Of a stretch of 64,000 bases of DNA, positions 17,297-26,573 are shown one piece after another. Every line of letters begins with the position of its first letter. Within the stretch, counting starts at the first letter, position 1. A program made the translations under genes and the position numbers. A model generated the notes under the pieces. It was not told the DNA's origin. It saw only the letters and a list, made by a program, of their open reading frames with translations, and ran no database searches. Source of the stretch: Pelomonas aquatica (lineage in GTDB: Bacteria; Pseudomonadota; Gammaproteobacteria; Burkholderiales; Burkholderiaceae_C); contig NZ_JAPPUW010000006.1 of NCBI RefSeq assembly GCF_026712205.1, positions 62,001 through 126,000 on the forward strand. The letters run 5' to 3'.

Positions 17297-18019
17297 ATGA
17301 CTACACGACTTCTTACCCGCTGGGCTGCCATTGCGGTGACCTGCACATCCCTCGTGGTGCCCTTCACGGCCAAGGCCGACGCCCCGGGCGTTGGACTGAC
17401 TGCCGCATTCGAGATCGAGTTCCTGCAGATGAGCATCGATCACCACTACGCAGCGCTGCGGATCACCGAGCTGGCTGCCGGAACGGACGTACAGCGCAAC
17501 GGTGAGATTTCACCGTCCGAGGGCACCTCACCGACGCCCGGCTTCGCCGTGACGCCAGCCAAGGCCACGCTGGACGACCTGAAGTCGATGGCACGGCGCA
17601 ACAACCGCATGCAGCGCGAAGAGATTCTTACGCTCAAAGGCTTCCTGCGCGACTGGTACGGCATCGACTACCAGCCCAAGCTTCGCGACGAAAGCCGCCG
17701 CATGATCGCCGTGCTGGACCAGGCACGGCCAGGTGCCGACTTCAATCACCTGTTCTATGAAGTCTTCAGCCGCCACCACTACACCCTGATGGAACCCGTC
17801 AACGCGTGCGTCACCGGCAGCGACCTGAGCCACGAAGAATTGCGCAGGGAATGCCGGACCATGTGGATGAGCCAAACGGCTGACATCGAGATGATGCGAA
17901 ACGAGCTCAAGCGGCACTTTGGCGTCGCTGACTACCAGCCCTTCAAGGGGCGTGAGCCGCTTGCAGGCAGCCGTGGAGGGCCGAAGGGCCAGCACAGCGG
18001 TGGCAATCACGGTGATTGA
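17297..18019 (+). CDS. Secreted two-domain DUF305-like protein
   Basis: 240 residues with a signal peptide ending at PFTAKA. Two DUF305-type halves are visible: FEIEFLQMSIDHHYAALRI with TLDDLKSMARRNNRMQREEI, and NHLFYEVFSRHHYTLMEPV with ADIEMMRNELKRHFG. Paired His (IDHHY, SRHHY) in each half could bind metal. A Gly/His tail (GQHSGGNHGD) ends it. It is twice the size of the protein at 46-402. A frame is open from 17216, but only the ATG at 17297 gives a signal peptide. It lies 129 bp after csp. Confidence 0.8.
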   Translation: MTTRLLTRWAAIAVTCTSLVVPFTAKADAPGVGLTAAFEIEFLQMSIDHHYAALRITELAAGTDVQRNGEISPSEGTSPTPGFAVTPAKATLDDLKSMARRNNRMQREEILTLKGFLRDWYGIDYQPKLRDESRRMIAVLDQARPGADFNHLFYEVFSRHHYTLMEPVNACVTGSDLSHEELRRECRTMWMSQTADIEMMRNELKRHFGVADYQPFKGREPLAGSRGGPKGQHSGGNHGD

Positions 18020-18058
18020 ACGGTCCGCGGCACATAAAAACAATTTGCGCAAAACCGC

Positions 18059-18089
18059 TTGACCTTGCCACGGTGGGAAGCTTCAAAGT
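18059..18089 (+). promoter_or_regulatory. CueR-type promoter for copZ
   Basis: TTGACC (18059-18064), a 19-bp spacer and CAAAGT (18084-18089). The spacer holds a dyad ACCTTGCC...GGGAAGCT that resembles the CueR operator (ACCTTCC-N-GGAAGGT type). The over-long 19-bp spacing is the hallmark of MerR-family promoters. The upstream sequence CGCAAAA-CCGCTTGACCTT is almost repeated at the second promoter at 22104. Confidence 0.8.
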
Positions 18090-18121
18090 GCATGCACCGA
18101 GTAACCAACCTGGAGTTGTAG

Positions 18122-18379
18122 ATGATCACTTTTGAAGTCAACGACATGACCTGCGGCCACTGCGTGAGCATGATCACCAAGGCGGTGAAACAAGCGGACA
18201 AGGACGCCGACGTCTCCGTCGACCTTGCCACCAAGCGCGTCCAGATCGAATCCAAATCAGGCGATGAGGCCGACTTCAAGGAAGCGATCCAAGAAGCCGG
18301 CTACACACCGATCCCGGCCTCGGCAGCAGCAACGCCGTCCTCCCAGGCCGGTGCAAGCTGTTGCGGTGGGTGCCACTGA
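18122..18379 (+). CDS. copZ: CopZ-like copper chaperone with Cys-rich tail
   Basis: 85 residues. A single heavy-metal-associated domain with the motif MTCGHC (residues 9-14), then VDLATKRVQIES and EAIQEAGYTP. A Cys-rich extension (SCCGGCH) follows the fold and may be a second Cu(I)-binding site. It would carry Cu(I) in the cytoplasm to the P1B-ATPases encoded downstream. It is the first gene after the CueR-type promoter, with its ATG 33 bp from the -10 element. Confidence 0.9.
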   Translation: MITFEVNDMTCGHCVSMITKAVKQADKDADVSVDLATKRVQIESKSGDEADFKEAIQEAGYTPIPASAAATPSSQAGASCCGGCH

Positions 18380-18436
18380 GGCGGGCGCTTGATCGAGGTC
18401 AAGGGGTGGGGCCGCCAGTTCACCGAGCATGGGCTC

Positions 18437-18673
18437 ATGAACACGCCCACCTCCTCCTCGAATCGCCCGGCTCGCCGCTTCGTTGCCGTCGTCGCCTGGG
18501 TGCTTGGTGCCATTGGCGCCTACTTCCTGTTGACACGCCATTTCGACCACGTCCTGCAGGCGGTGCCCTTCCTGCTTCTGCTGGCATGCCCACTGATGCA
18601 TCTCTTCGGACACCGCCACGGTCACGGCGCACATCAGAAAGAGCACATTGAGCGTCCAAAAGACGACGATTGA
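18437..18673 (+). CDS. DUF2933 small membrane protein
   Basis: 78 residues from MNTPTSSSN. Two hydrophobic helices ([18 protein letters not shown] and [16 protein letters not shown]) and the family signature [15 protein letters not shown] with a His-rich end. DUF2933 proteins are regularly found beside copper ATPase genes; the function is unknown. The frame opens at 18389, but the ATG at 18437 gives the normal family N-terminus. The stop codon is followed within 51 bp by the ATPase start. Confidence 0.85.
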   Translation: MNTPTSSSNRPARRFVAVVAWVLGAIGAYFLLTRHFDHVLQAVPFLLLLACPLMHLFGHRHGHGAHQKEHIERPKDDD

Positions 18674-18723
18674 GTTCTGGCGGCCGGCCCGGCGACCGCT
18701 GCAGGTTCAATGTGGAGAACAAG

Positions 18724-21156
18724 TTGGATCACCATTCCCATGACGACCACGGCCAGCACCCGTCCGCGCCAGACGTGACGCCACAGTACAGCTGCCCGAT
18801 GCACCCTGAGGTCCAGCAGCCGGCACCCGGGCGTTGTCCGAAATGCGGCATGAACCTCGTCCTGCAAGGCGCCTCGGCCAAAGCCAAGGGCAGCGACCAC
18901 CATGGACATCATGCCGTCCACGGCATGTCGGCCGCACACAAACACCATGACCACGGGGCGGTGCCCGACGAGCCGCCGGCGTCGGCGGGCCCCGCCGCCG
19001 CGTTGCGGCCTGCCGCGGCCGCGATCTCCAACGTGGGAGAAGCGGCTGCGGCGAGCGCGACGATCTACACCTGTCCCATGCACCCGGAGATTCGACAGGA
19101 TCGGCCGGGCAACTGCCCCAAGTGCGGGATGACGCTGGAGCCGCTGATCCCGGAGGCGACGGCAGACGACGACAACCCGGAGCTGCGCGACTTCTCCCGC
19201 CGCTTCTGGTGGACGTTGCCGCTGACGGTCGTGGTCACGGTCCTGGCAATGGGCGGACACCGCCTGGGCCTGATGGCGCCCGCTGCGCAAAGCTGGCTCG
19301 AACTGGTGCTTTCGCTGCCCATCGTTTTCTGGGCGGGCTGGCCCTTCTTCGAGCGCTGCTGGCAGTCTCTGCTGCACCGCAGTCCCAACATGTGGACGTT
19401 GATTGGCATCGGCACCGGCGCCGCGTTCCTCTACAGCGTCGTGGCGACCGCGGCGCCGCAACTCTTCCCGCAGAGCTTCGCGGCTCATGGCCGCATCGGT
19501 GTCTACTTTGAAGCTGCGGCCGTCATCATCTCGCTCACACTGTTGGGTCAGATGCTGGAACTGCGGGCTCGTTCGCAGACCTCTGCGGCCATCAAGTCGT
19601 TGCTCGGGCTGGCGCCCAAGACCGCCCGCCGCATCGAGCCGGACGGCTCCGAGGCCGACGTGCCGCTCACCCATGTGCACGTCGGCGATCGGCTGCGCGT
19701 GCGGCCTGGTGAAAAAGTCCCAGTCGACGGCGTGGTCCTCGAAGGTTCCAGCGCGATCGACGAGGCCATGCTGACGGGCGAGCCGGTTCCCGTGATGAAA
19801 CGTCCCGGCGACAAGGTCATCGGCGCGACGATCAACACCACCGGGTCGCTGGTGATGCAGTCCGAGCGGGTGGGCTCCCAGACCATGCTGTCCCAGATCG
19901 TGCAGATGGTCGCGCAGGCTCAGCGTTCGAAGGCGCCGATGCAACGCATGGCCGACCAGGTCGCCGGCTGGTTCGTGCTCGTCGTGATCGGCATCGCGCT
20001 GACCGCCTTCTTCGCGTGGGGTCTGCTCGGTGGTCCCCAGGGCTGGCAATACGGGCTTATCAACGCCGTCTCGGTGCTGATCATCGCCTGCCCTTGCGCT
20101 CTTGGCTTGGCGACCCCGATGTCCATCATGGTTGCGACGGGCAAGGCGGCAACGCAGGGCATCTTGTTCCGTGACGCCTCGGCGATCGAGAACTTCCGCC
20201 GCGTCGACACCATGATCGTGGACAAGACCGGCACGCTGACGGAGGGCAAACCGACGTTCGAGCGAGCCATCGCCGTCCCAGGACGGTCTGACGACGAAAT
20301 CCTCCTTCTGGCGGCCAGCCTGGACCAAGGCAGTGAGCATCCGCTGGCCCATGCCATCGTGGACGCCGGCCGCGCCCGTAAGCTGCCGCTGGAACAGGCC
20401 GTTGATTTCGAGTCGTCCACCGGTATCGGCGTCCGCGGCCAGGTTTCCGGTCGCCGGTTGGCGCTGGGCAACACCGCGTTGATGGGACAGGACGGGGTCG
20501 ATGTGTCACCGCTTCGCGCCCCGGCAGAGGAACTGCGGCAAAAGGGCAGCAGCGTCATGTTCCTCGCGGAGGACGGCTGGCTGCTCGGGATCCTGGCCGT
20601 ATCGGACCCGATCAAGCAGAGCACACCAGAGGCGGTGCAGAGTCTTCGGAGCGCTGGGATGCGGGTGGTCATGGCCACCGGCGACGGCTTGACCACCGCC
20701 GAATCCGTCGCCCGCCAACTGGGCATCGACGAGTTCCACGGCGAAGTGAAGCCAGCCGACAAGCTGGCCCTCGTCGACCGCCTGCAAAAGGAGGGTCGCG
20801 TGGTCGGCATGGCCGGAGACGGCATCAACGACGCCCCTGCACTGGCCAAGGCCGATGTGGGCGTCGCCATGGGCACCGGCACCGACGTGGCGATGAACAG
20901 CGCCCAGGTCACCTTGGTCAAGGGTGACTTGCGCGGCATCGCCCGGGCCCGGGCCATCTCCGAGGCGACGGTCGCCAACATGCGGCAGAACCTGATGTTC
21001 GCCTTTATCTACAACTCGCTGGGTGTGCCGCTGGCCGCCGGCGTGCTCTACCCGTTCACGGGCTGGGTCTTGTCGCCCATGATCGCCGCCCTGGCCATGA
21101 GCCTGTCGTCGGTCAGCGTCGTCTTCAACTCGCTTCGCCTTCGCGCGGGAAAATAG
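18724..21156 (+). CDS. copA: Copper-exporting P1B-type ATPase with two N-terminal HMBD domains
   Basis: About 810 residues. Instead of HMA domains, the N-terminus has two short heavy-metal-binding domains: [21 protein letters not shown] and [20 protein letters not shown], separated by a His-rich linker. The ATPase core is complete: CPC in [12 protein letters not shown] (Cys 456 and 458), phosphorylated Asp in [11 protein letters not shown] (about 500), SEHPLAHA, and [16 protein letters not shown]. It exports Cu(I) or Ag(I) from the cytoplasm. No ATG fits. A TTG at 18724 has GGAG 6 bp upstream and begins [11 protein letters not shown]; a TTG at 18670 overlaps the DUF2933 stop codon and is less likely. 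Confidence 0.93.
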   Translation: MDHHSHDDHGQHPSAPDVTPQYSCPMHPEVQQPAPGRCPKCGMNLVLQGASAKAKGSDHHGHHAVHGMSAAHKHHDHGAVPDEPPASAGPAAALRPAAAAISNVGEAAAASATIYTCPMHPEIRQDRPGNCPKCGMTLEPLIPEATADDDNPELRDFSRRFWWTLPLTVVVTVLAMGGHRLGLMAPAAQSWLELVLSLPIVFWAGWPFFERCWQSLLHRSPNMWTLIGIGTGAAFLYSVVATAAPQLFPQSFAAHGRIGVYFEAAAVIISLTLLGQMLELRARSQTSAAIKSLLGLAPKTARRIEPDGSEADVPLTHVHVGDRLRVRPGEKVPVDGVVLEGSSAIDEAMLTGEPVPVMKRPGDKVIGATINTTGSLVMQSERVGSQTMLSQIVQMVAQAQRSKAPMQRMADQVAGWFVLVVIGIALTAFFAWGLLGGPQGWQYGLINAVSVLIIACPCALGLATPMSIMVATGKAATQGILFRDASAIENFRRVDTMIVDKTGTLTEGKPTFERAIAVPGRSDDEILLLAASLDQGSEHPLAHAIVDAGRARKLPLEQAVDFESSTGIGVRGQVSGRRLALGNTALMGQDGVDVSPLRAPAEELRQKGSSVMFLAEDGWLLGILAVSDPIKQSTPEAVQSLRSAGMRVVMATGDGLTTAESVARQLGIDEFHGEVKPADKLALVDRLQKEGRVVGMAGDGINDAPALAKADVGVAMGTGTDVAMNSAQVTLVKGDLRGIARARAISEATVANMRQNLMFAFIYNSLGVPLAAGVLYPFTGWVLSPMIAALAMSLSSVSVVFNSLRLRAGK

Positions 21157-21186
21157 CCGCCATCAAGTCAACGACATGGGAAGCGC

Positions 21187-22056
21187 ATGTACAACCTGCT
21201 GGTATCTGGCAGAGACGGGACCTGGGACGGCAGCCCCTGGACCATCGAGGCGTCGCGCTGCGTGTGCGAGTACACCGACAAGGAAATCAGCCGCAAGTTC
21301 GAAGCGTTGGACGCTGGGGCGATCAACGAGCTGAAGAAGCTCCCCTGCATCTTCGCGTATGAGACCCCGAGCAGCACGCCGCCCCAGTTTGGCGTGCTGA
21401 CCGACATCACCAAGCGCCAGGGCCAGGTGCGCCTGGAATACGAGCTGCAGGCTGTGCAGCCCTTCCTGTCGGCCAAGGACCTCGTCACGTACTCCTTCGA
21501 GCTGGACATCGGCAAGTGGGAATTGAACCGCACCCATTGGGCGGTCAAGGAGGTCAACCTGGCCAAGGAGCTGCGGGCCACCGGCATCGCGCTGCCGCCC
21601 TGGGTCCGCGACATCTCGCGAGCAGTCGACATCACCACCCATGTGTTCGACGTCGGCCTGTCTTTCCCCGGGGAAGCCCGAGCGACGGTGGAAGCGGTGG
21701 CCGCCGAGCTGGAACGGCGCCTCGGGCCCAACTCCTACTTCTACGACAACAACTACGTGTCGCAGCTGGCCCGTCCTTCGCTGGACAACCTGCTGCAGGA
21801 CCTCTACCGCAATCGCTCCAAGCTGATCGTCGTCTTCATCGGCGGCGACTACCAGCGCAAGGAATGGTGCGGCATCGAGTTCCGGGCGATCAAGGAGATC
21901 CTCATGGAGCGCGATCACGGCCGGATCATGTTCGTCCGCACCGACGACGGGCCCGTGGAAGGGGTCTTCAAGACCGACGGCTACGTCGACGCCCGGCGCT
22001 TCACGCCGGCCCAGATTGCCGGCTTCATCGAGGAGCGGGTCCGGCTGCTGGGCTGA
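21187..22056 (+). CDS. TIR-domain protein (predicted NADase effector)
   Basis: 289 residues. The C-terminal part (from about 154) is a TIR domain: VFDVGLSFPGEAR, FYDNNYVSQLARPSLDNLL, KLIVVFIGGDYQRKEWCGIEFRAI. The WCxxE motif (W227, C228, E231) supplies the catalytic Glu of NAD-cleaving bacterial TIRs. The first 150 residues, beginning MYNLLVSGRDGTWDG, form an unrecognised domain that may sense a trigger or bind a partner. The gene starts 30 bp after the copA stop codon and ends 47 bp before the second CueR-type promoter, so it is read with copZ and copA. Family role elsewhere: anti-phage defence or abortive infection. Use in metal stress here is inference. Confidence 0.82.
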   Translation: MYNLLVSGRDGTWDGSPWTIEASRCVCEYTDKEISRKFEALDAGAINELKKLPCIFAYETPSSTPPQFGVLTDITKRQGQVRLEYELQAVQPFLSAKDLVTYSFELDIGKWELNRTHWAVKEVNLAKELRATGIALPPWVRDISRAVDITTHVFDVGLSFPGEARATVEAVAAELERRLGPNSYFYDNNYVSQLARPSLDNLLQDLYRNRSKLIVVFIGGDYQRKEWCGIEFRAIKEILMERDHGRIMFVRTDDGPVEGVFKTDGYVDARRFTPAQIAGFIEERVRLLG

Positions 22057-22103
22057 GACACGCCGGTCGCGGCGGGTCGCCGAAAGTTCTACGCAAAAAC
22101 CGC

Positions 22104-22134
22104 TTGACCTTCCCATCATGGCAAGCTTGAGACT
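22104..22134 (+). promoter_or_regulatory. CueR-type promoter for the second copper ATPase
   Basis: TTGACC (22104-22109), a 19-bp spacer containing ACCTTCCC...GGCAAGCT, and GAGACT (22129-22134). The elongated spacing and dyad match CueR-controlled promoters. The 20 bp upstream is nearly identical to the promoter at 18059, so one was probably copied from the other. Confidence 0.8.
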
Positions 22135-22176
22135 TCCGTTCATGGCCGACACACGACGCGCCGGAAAAGGAAAACC

Positions 22177-24627
22177 ATGAACACGACGGCCTCCATCACA
22201 CCCAGCGCCGCCACCCGGCAGTGGCAGCTTCCCGTGGCGGGCATGACCTGCGCATCTTGCGTGAGCCGTGTCGAGAAGGCGCTGTCCAAGCTGCCTGGCG
22301 TGCGTGAGGCCACCGTCAACCTCGCCACCGAGGCCGCCACGGTCGACGCCGGGCCCGAGGTCAGCCTCGACAGCCTGCGCGCCGCGGTCCAGAAAGCCGG
22401 CTACGACGTTCCCGAGCAGGCCGTGACGCTCCAGGTCGAGGGCATGACCTGCGCATCCTGCGTCGCGCGCGTCGAGAAGGCCTTGAAAAAGGTGCCCGGG
22501 GTGACCGCGGCAGAGGTCAACCTCGCCACCGAGCAAGCCCACGTCAAGGTCACAACACGGGAAGCCGACCTCGCCGCGTTACTGTCGGCCGTCGACAAGG
22601 CCGGCTACGCCTCGCGCGTCGTACCCGCCCCTGGTTCAGCTGCAGCCAGTGCCAATGATTTAAGCGGCCGGGATGCTCCGTCGGCAAAACCGGCTTTGCC
22701 CGAATGGTGGCCCATCGCGGTGGCCATGGCGCTCTCCGCCCCGCTCGTGCTTCCGATGTTCGCCACGCTGTTCGGTGCCCACTGGATGCTCCCGGGCTGG
22801 CTGCAACTCGCGTTGGCCACGCCGGTCCAGTTCTGGCTTGGCGCGCGCTTCTACCGGGCTGGATGGAAAGCGTTGCGCGCCGGCGCCGGGAATATGGACT
22901 TGCTCGTCGCCCTGGGCACAAGTGCGGGCTACGGCTTGAGCGCCTATCAGCTGTGGGTCCATGGCGACCGGGGCATGAACCACTTGTACTTCGAAGCCTC
23001 GGCGGTCGTTATCACGCTGGTCCTGCTCGGCAAGTGGCTGGAGACGCGTGCCAAGCGGCAGACCACGGAGGCGATTCGCGCGCTCAACGCCCTCCGCCCC
23101 GAACGAGCCCGGGTTCGCCGCAACGGTGCCGATCTGGATGTGGCGATCGCCGAGGTTCGTGTTGACGACCAGGTTGTCGTGCGCCCGGGCGAGCGGATTC
23201 CTGTCGACGGCGAGGTGGTTGAGGGTGCCAGCGAGATCGACGAATCGCTGATCACCGGTGAAAGCCTGCCCGTGGCCAAGCATGTCGGTGACCGCGTGAC
23301 CGGCGGCTCCGTCAACGCTGAGGGTCTGCTGCTCATCCGGACCACGGCGGTCGGTGCCGAATCCACCCTCGCACGCATCGTTCGGCTTGTCGAGTCGGCG
23401 CAGGCGAAAAAGGCGCCTATCCAGCGACTTGTCGACCAGGTGAGCGCCGTGTTCGTCCCGGTGGTCATCGGCATCGCTGCCCTGACACTGCTGGGCTGGG
23501 GGCTGGGCACGGGCAACTGGGAGGCTGCGATCCTCAATGCCGTTGCAGTGCTGGTCATTGCCTGCCCGTGCGCCCTTGGCCTGGCCACGCCCACCGCCAT
23601 CATGGCCGGCACCGGCGTTGCCGCACGTCACGGGATTCTGATCAAGGACGCCGAAGCACTCGAGGTCGCGCACAGCGTCAAGGTCGTCGCCTTCGACAAG
23701 ACCGGGACGCTGACCGAGGGCAAGCCGGAACTCGTGGCGTTTGAGGCGGTCGATGGCAACACCAGCAGCATGCTCGGAGCGGCTGCAGCCATCCAGAACA
23801 ACAGCGAGCATCCGCTGGCGCGTGCTGTCATCGAGGCTGCCAAGCGGGAGCGGGTCGGTGTGCCGCCGGCCAGCGAGGTCCGAGCAATTGCCGGACGTGG
23901 GATGGCGGCCGTCGTGCGCGGCCGAAACCTCAGGCTGGGCAGCACGCGGTTCATGCAGGAACTCAACGTCGACCTGTCGGCGATGGCCAAGATCGCCGCC
24001 GCGCTGGAAGCTCAGGGACGCACGGTGTCCTGGCTCGCCGAAGCTGGTGAGCGCCCTCACCTGCTTGGACTGCTGGCGTTCGGTGACGCGGCCAAGGCGT
24101 CTGCGGTGGACGCCATTCGGCGCCTGCATGAGATGGACGTCAGCACGGTGATGCTCACCGGCGACAACCGCGGCAGCGCCACCGCCATCAGCCGCCAGCT
24201 CGGGATCGACGAATTCCGGGCCGAGCTCCTCCCCCAGGACAAGGCCGATATCGTTGCCGAGCTCAAGAGCGGAAACAGGCGCGTGGCGATGGTCGGCGAC
24301 GGCATCAACGACGCCCCTGCCCTGGCGGCTGCCGACGTGGGCATCGCGATGTCGACAGGTACTGACGTGGCCATGCACGCCGCTGGGATCACTCTGATGC
24401 GGGGCAACCCGGCGCTGGTCGCTGACGCCATCGACATCTCGCGGCGCACCTACGCCAAGATCCGCCAGAACTTGTTCTGGGCTTTTGCCTACAACGTCGT
24501 CGGCATACCGCTGGCCACCTTCGGGCTGCTCAGCCCGGTGGTCGCAGGAGCGGCCATGGCCTTCAGCAGCGTGAGCGTCGTCACCAACGCGCTGATGCTG
24601 CGCCGCTGGAAAGGAAGTATTCAATGA
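22177..24627 (+). CDS. copA2: Cu(I) P1B-type ATPase with two HMA domains
   Basis: 816 residues. Two N-terminal HMA domains, each with GMTCASC (starting near residues 22 and 89). Core motifs: [12 protein letters not shown] (Cys 463 and 465), [12 protein letters not shown] (Asp 507), [24 protein letters not shown]. The C-terminal helices keep YNVVGIPLA and [13 protein letters not shown], typical of Cu(I) exporters. This is the classical CopA/CueA form and differs from the HMBD form encoded 1 kb upstream, so the cell has two cytoplasmic copper exporters. It follows its own CueR-type promoter. Its stop codon overlaps the cueR start (ATGA). Confidence 0.95.
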   Translation: MNTTASITPSAATRQWQLPVAGMTCASCVSRVEKALSKLPGVREATVNLATEAATVDAGPEVSLDSLRAAVQKAGYDVPEQAVTLQVEGMTCASCVARVEKALKKVPGVTAAEVNLATEQAHVKVTTREADLAALLSAVDKAGYASRVVPAPGSAAASANDLSGRDAPSAKPALPEWWPIAVAMALSAPLVLPMFATLFGAHWMLPGWLQLALATPVQFWLGARFYRAGWKALRAGAGNMDLLVALGTSAGYGLSAYQLWVHGDRGMNHLYFEASAVVITLVLLGKWLETRAKRQTTEAIRALNALRPERARVRRNGADLDVAIAEVRVDDQVVVRPGERIPVDGEVVEGASEIDESLITGESLPVAKHVGDRVTGGSVNAEGLLLIRTTAVGAESTLARIVRLVESAQAKKAPIQRLVDQVSAVFVPVVIGIAALTLLGWGLGTGNWEAAILNAVAVLVIACPCALGLATPTAIMAGTGVAARHGILIKDAEALEVAHSVKVVAFDKTGTLTEGKPELVAFEAVDGNTSSMLGAAAAIQNNSEHPLARAVIEAAKRERVGVPPASEVRAIAGRGMAAVVRGRNLRLGSTRFMQELNVDLSAMAKIAAALEAQGRTVSWLAEAGERPHLLGLLAFGDAAKASAVDAIRRLHEMDVSTVMLTGDNRGSATAISRQLGIDEFRAELLPQDKADIVAELKSGNRRVAMVGDGINDAPALAAADVGIAMSTGTDVAMHAAGITLMRGNPALVADAIDISRRTYAKIRQNLFWAFAYNVVGIPLATFGLLSPVVAGAAMAFSSVSVVTNALMLRRWKGSIQ

Positions 24628-25037
24628 GCAGCATGAGCATGACCGGCCCCTTCAACATCGGTGAGGCGGCCAGCCAGTCGGGGGTGTCCGCCAAGATGGT
24701 CCGGCACTACGAATCGCTGGGGCTGCTGCCCAAGATCGGGCGGACCGACTCCGGCTATCGCCAGTACACCGACAAGGAAGTGCACACCCTGCGTTTCATC
24801 CGGCGAGCTCGGGACCTGGGCTTCAGCATGGCGGAGATCGCCGAACTCCTGAAGCTTTGGCAGGACCGGCGCCGGGCCAGCGCCAACGTCAAGCGCATCG
24901 CGCTGGCGCACGTCGCCGACCTGGAAGTCCGGATGAAGGAGATGGACGCCATGAAGCGAACCCTGGAGCGCCTGGCCGAGTGCTGCCACGGGGACCATCG
25001 GCCGGACTGCCCGATCCTGGACGAGCTGGCCGACTGA
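24624..25037 (+). CDS. cueR: CueR-like MerR-family copper regulator
   Basis: 137 residues. The MerR helix-turn-helix is [25 protein letters not shown], followed by [16 protein letters not shown] and a long dimerisation helix. The metal-binding loop has C121 and C129 (CHGDHRPDC), the C-x7-C spacing of Cu(I)/Ag(I)-specific CueR. It would untwist the 19-bp-spaced promoters at 18059 and 22104. The 4-bp overlap with the ATPase gene means it is co-transcribed with its own target, a positive loop common in betaproteobacteria. Confidence 0.93.
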   Translation: MSSMSMTGPFNIGEAASQSGVSAKMVRHYESLGLLPKIGRTDSGYRQYTDKEVHTLRFIRRARDLGFSMAEIAELLKLWQDRRRASANVKRIALAHVADLEVRMKEMDAMKRTLERLAECCHGDHRPDCPILDELAD

Positions 25038-25104
25038 CGCTCCGCGCTCTCGCTCCTTCTGCAGAAAGCTGGCTGACAGCTGCACGTTGACACCATGCGC
25101 ACAC

Positions 25105-25129
25105 AATGAGAATAATAACGATTCTCATT
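25105..25129 (+). promoter_or_regulatory. Fur box upstream of the flavin electron-transfer operon
   Basis: A perfect 9-bp inverted repeat, AATGAGAAT-N7-ATTCTCATT, which reads as overlapping GAGAATAAT / GATTCTCAT Fur hexamers. It lies 15 bp upstream of the ATG at 25144, where bound Fur-Fe would block transcription or initiation. The following operon is therefore probably expressed under iron limitation. Confidence 0.8.
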
Positions 25130-25143
25130 TGCATTGGATAAGC

Positions 25144-26037
25144 ATGCTCCTGTCTTCTCAGCGCGTGGCGACCGCCACGGTCATTGGCCTGGCCCTTCTT
25201 TCTCGCTCCGCCGTCGCTGGCGAATCCCCTATGGGCTGGATCTACACCGCTGAAGTCGCGCCTCCAGGGACTAGGGAATTCGAGCAATGGGTCGACGTTC
25301 AGACCAAGCAGACACGGGGCGACTACACCAACGTCCGCTTGCGCTCCGAGCTGGAGTTCGGCATCACGTCTAAATATCAAACGGCCATCTACCTGAACTC
25401 CCGCTTCATCCGCGCCTATCGCAACCAGATGGACGGCACGACCGCTGGCCCCAACACCGACATCCCCGACACCTTCGATCCCACATCCCGCTACAAGATG
25501 AGTCGCGTGGAGTCGGTGTCATGGGAAAACATCTATCAGCTATCCAACCCATTGGTGGACCCTGTCGGGCTGGCCGTCTATGTCGAGCCCTCCTGGGGGC
25601 GTCGCAACAAGGAGCTGGAATTCAAGCTCATCCTGCAGAAGAACTTCTTGGACGACCGCGTCATCTGGGCCACCAATCTGAGCACCGCCCTGGAGAACAA
25701 CAAGCGGGGCAGCGACGTCGAAAAGGCGACGGAGCTCGATCTGCTGACAGGGGTCTCCTACCGCTTCATGAACAACTGGTCTGCAGGTATCGAAGTCCGC
25801 AACCATCGCGAGTTCACGGGCTACGGGTACGGGGTGGCCAACCACTCGGCGTGGTTCCTTGGGCCGAACGTCCACTACGCCACCAAGGGCTGGTGGCTGA
25901 CGGCGGCCTGGCGCAGCCAGATGCCCTGGGCGAGTGGCTTCCAGGATGATCAGAAGGAGGTGATCAGCGGCGGCCGTATCTACGGCGACGAGCACACACG
26001 CAACCAGTTCGTGCTGAAGCTGGGAGTGCCGTTCTGA
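25144..26037 (+). CDS. DUF6662-like outer-membrane beta-barrel protein
   Basis: 297 residues with a signal peptide (cut after SAVA, near residue 23). The rest is an aromatic-rich alternating pattern typical of an outer-membrane barrel, ending in Phe (KLGVPF). Segments such as MGWIYTAEVAPPGTREFEQWV, LEFGITSKYQTAIYL and VGLAVYVEPSWGRRNKELE agree with the DUF6662 family as I remember it. Function is unknown. It is the first gene after the Fur box and shares a base with the next gene (TGATG), so it probably forms the outer-membrane part of the same iron-linked system. Confidence 0.75.
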   Translation: MLLSSQRVATATVIGLALLSRSAVAGESPMGWIYTAEVAPPGTREFEQWVDVQTKQTRGDYTNVRLRSELEFGITSKYQTAIYLNSRFIRAYRNQMDGTTAGPNTDIPDTFDPTSRYKMSRVESVSWENIYQLSNPLVDPVGLAVYVEPSWGRRNKELEFKLILQKNFLDDRVIWATNLSTALENNKRGSDVEKATELDLLTGVSYRFMNNWSAGIEVRNHREFTGYGYGVANHSAWFLGPNVHYATKGWWLTAAWRSQMPWASGFQDDQKEVISGGRIYGDEHTRNQFVLKLGVPF

Positions 26038-26573
26038 TGCGCTGGGAACCCTTCTTCGCCGTTCCCCTGGCTGTCGCCTCGACCGCCGCTTCGGCCAGCG
26101 TCTTCTTCTCGACCGAACAGGCTCAGCAGGTCATGTTCCCCGCGGGGAAGTTCACCAAGGTCGCGCTGGCCATGACGCCAGAGCAGCGTGATGGACTGTT
26201 CGCCCGATCGGGCGTCCACGAGCCGTTTCGGGAAGACGGCGTCTGGTCGGTGGAAGGCCAAGGGTTCTTCATCGTCGATCAAGTCGTCGGCAAGCACGAG
26301 CTGATCACCTATGCCGTGGGGCTCAACCTCGATGGCAGCGTGAAGCAGATTGAGATCCTCGAATACCGCGAGACCTACGGCTCAGAGGTGCGAGGGGCCG
26401 CGTGGCGGCAGCAGTTTGTCGGCAAGACTGCCGCGTCGCCAGTCAGGCTCAACAAGGACATCGCCAACATCACGGGCGCCACGCTGTCCTCCAAGCACAT
26501 CACAGACGGGGTGCGGCGGGTTCTGGCTGTCTATGACTTGGCGTTGAAGGGGCTTCACAGTGGCAAGCGTTGA
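26037..26573 (+). CDS. Secreted FMN-binding domain protein (flavinylated)
   Basis: 178 residues with a signal peptide ending near ASASV. The FMN-binding domain has GVWSVEGQGFFIVDQVVGKHE, an ETYGSEV segment and the flavinylation motif ITGATLSS (about residues 144-151), in which the Thr or Ser takes FMN covalently as in NqrC and RnfG. The ApbE transferase that would attach the FMN is the next gene, overlapping by 14 bp. The protein would pass electrons in the periplasm, presumably from the membrane cytochrome-like protein encoded at the end of this operon. Confidence 0.87.
   Translation: MRWEPFFAVPLAVASTAASASVFFSTEQAQQVMFPAGKFTKVALAMTPEQRDGLFARSGVHEPFREDGVWSVEGQGFFIVDQVVGKHELITYAVGLNLDGSVKQIEILEYRETYGSEVRGAAWRQQFVGKTAASPVRLNKDIANITGATLSSKHITDGVRRVLAVYDLALKGLHSGKR

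Noticed and set aside
18634-20352. Long minus-strand open frame opposite the first copper ATPase
   Set aside because: Antisense shadow: the plus strand carries all ATPase motifs, and the minus-strand product is Arg/Gly/His-rich with no recognisable fold.
22660-24624. Minus-strand open frame of about 650 codons opposite the second copper ATPase
   Set aside because: Explained by codon bias in a G+C-rich gene. It has no ribosome-binding site, motif or plausible neighbours.
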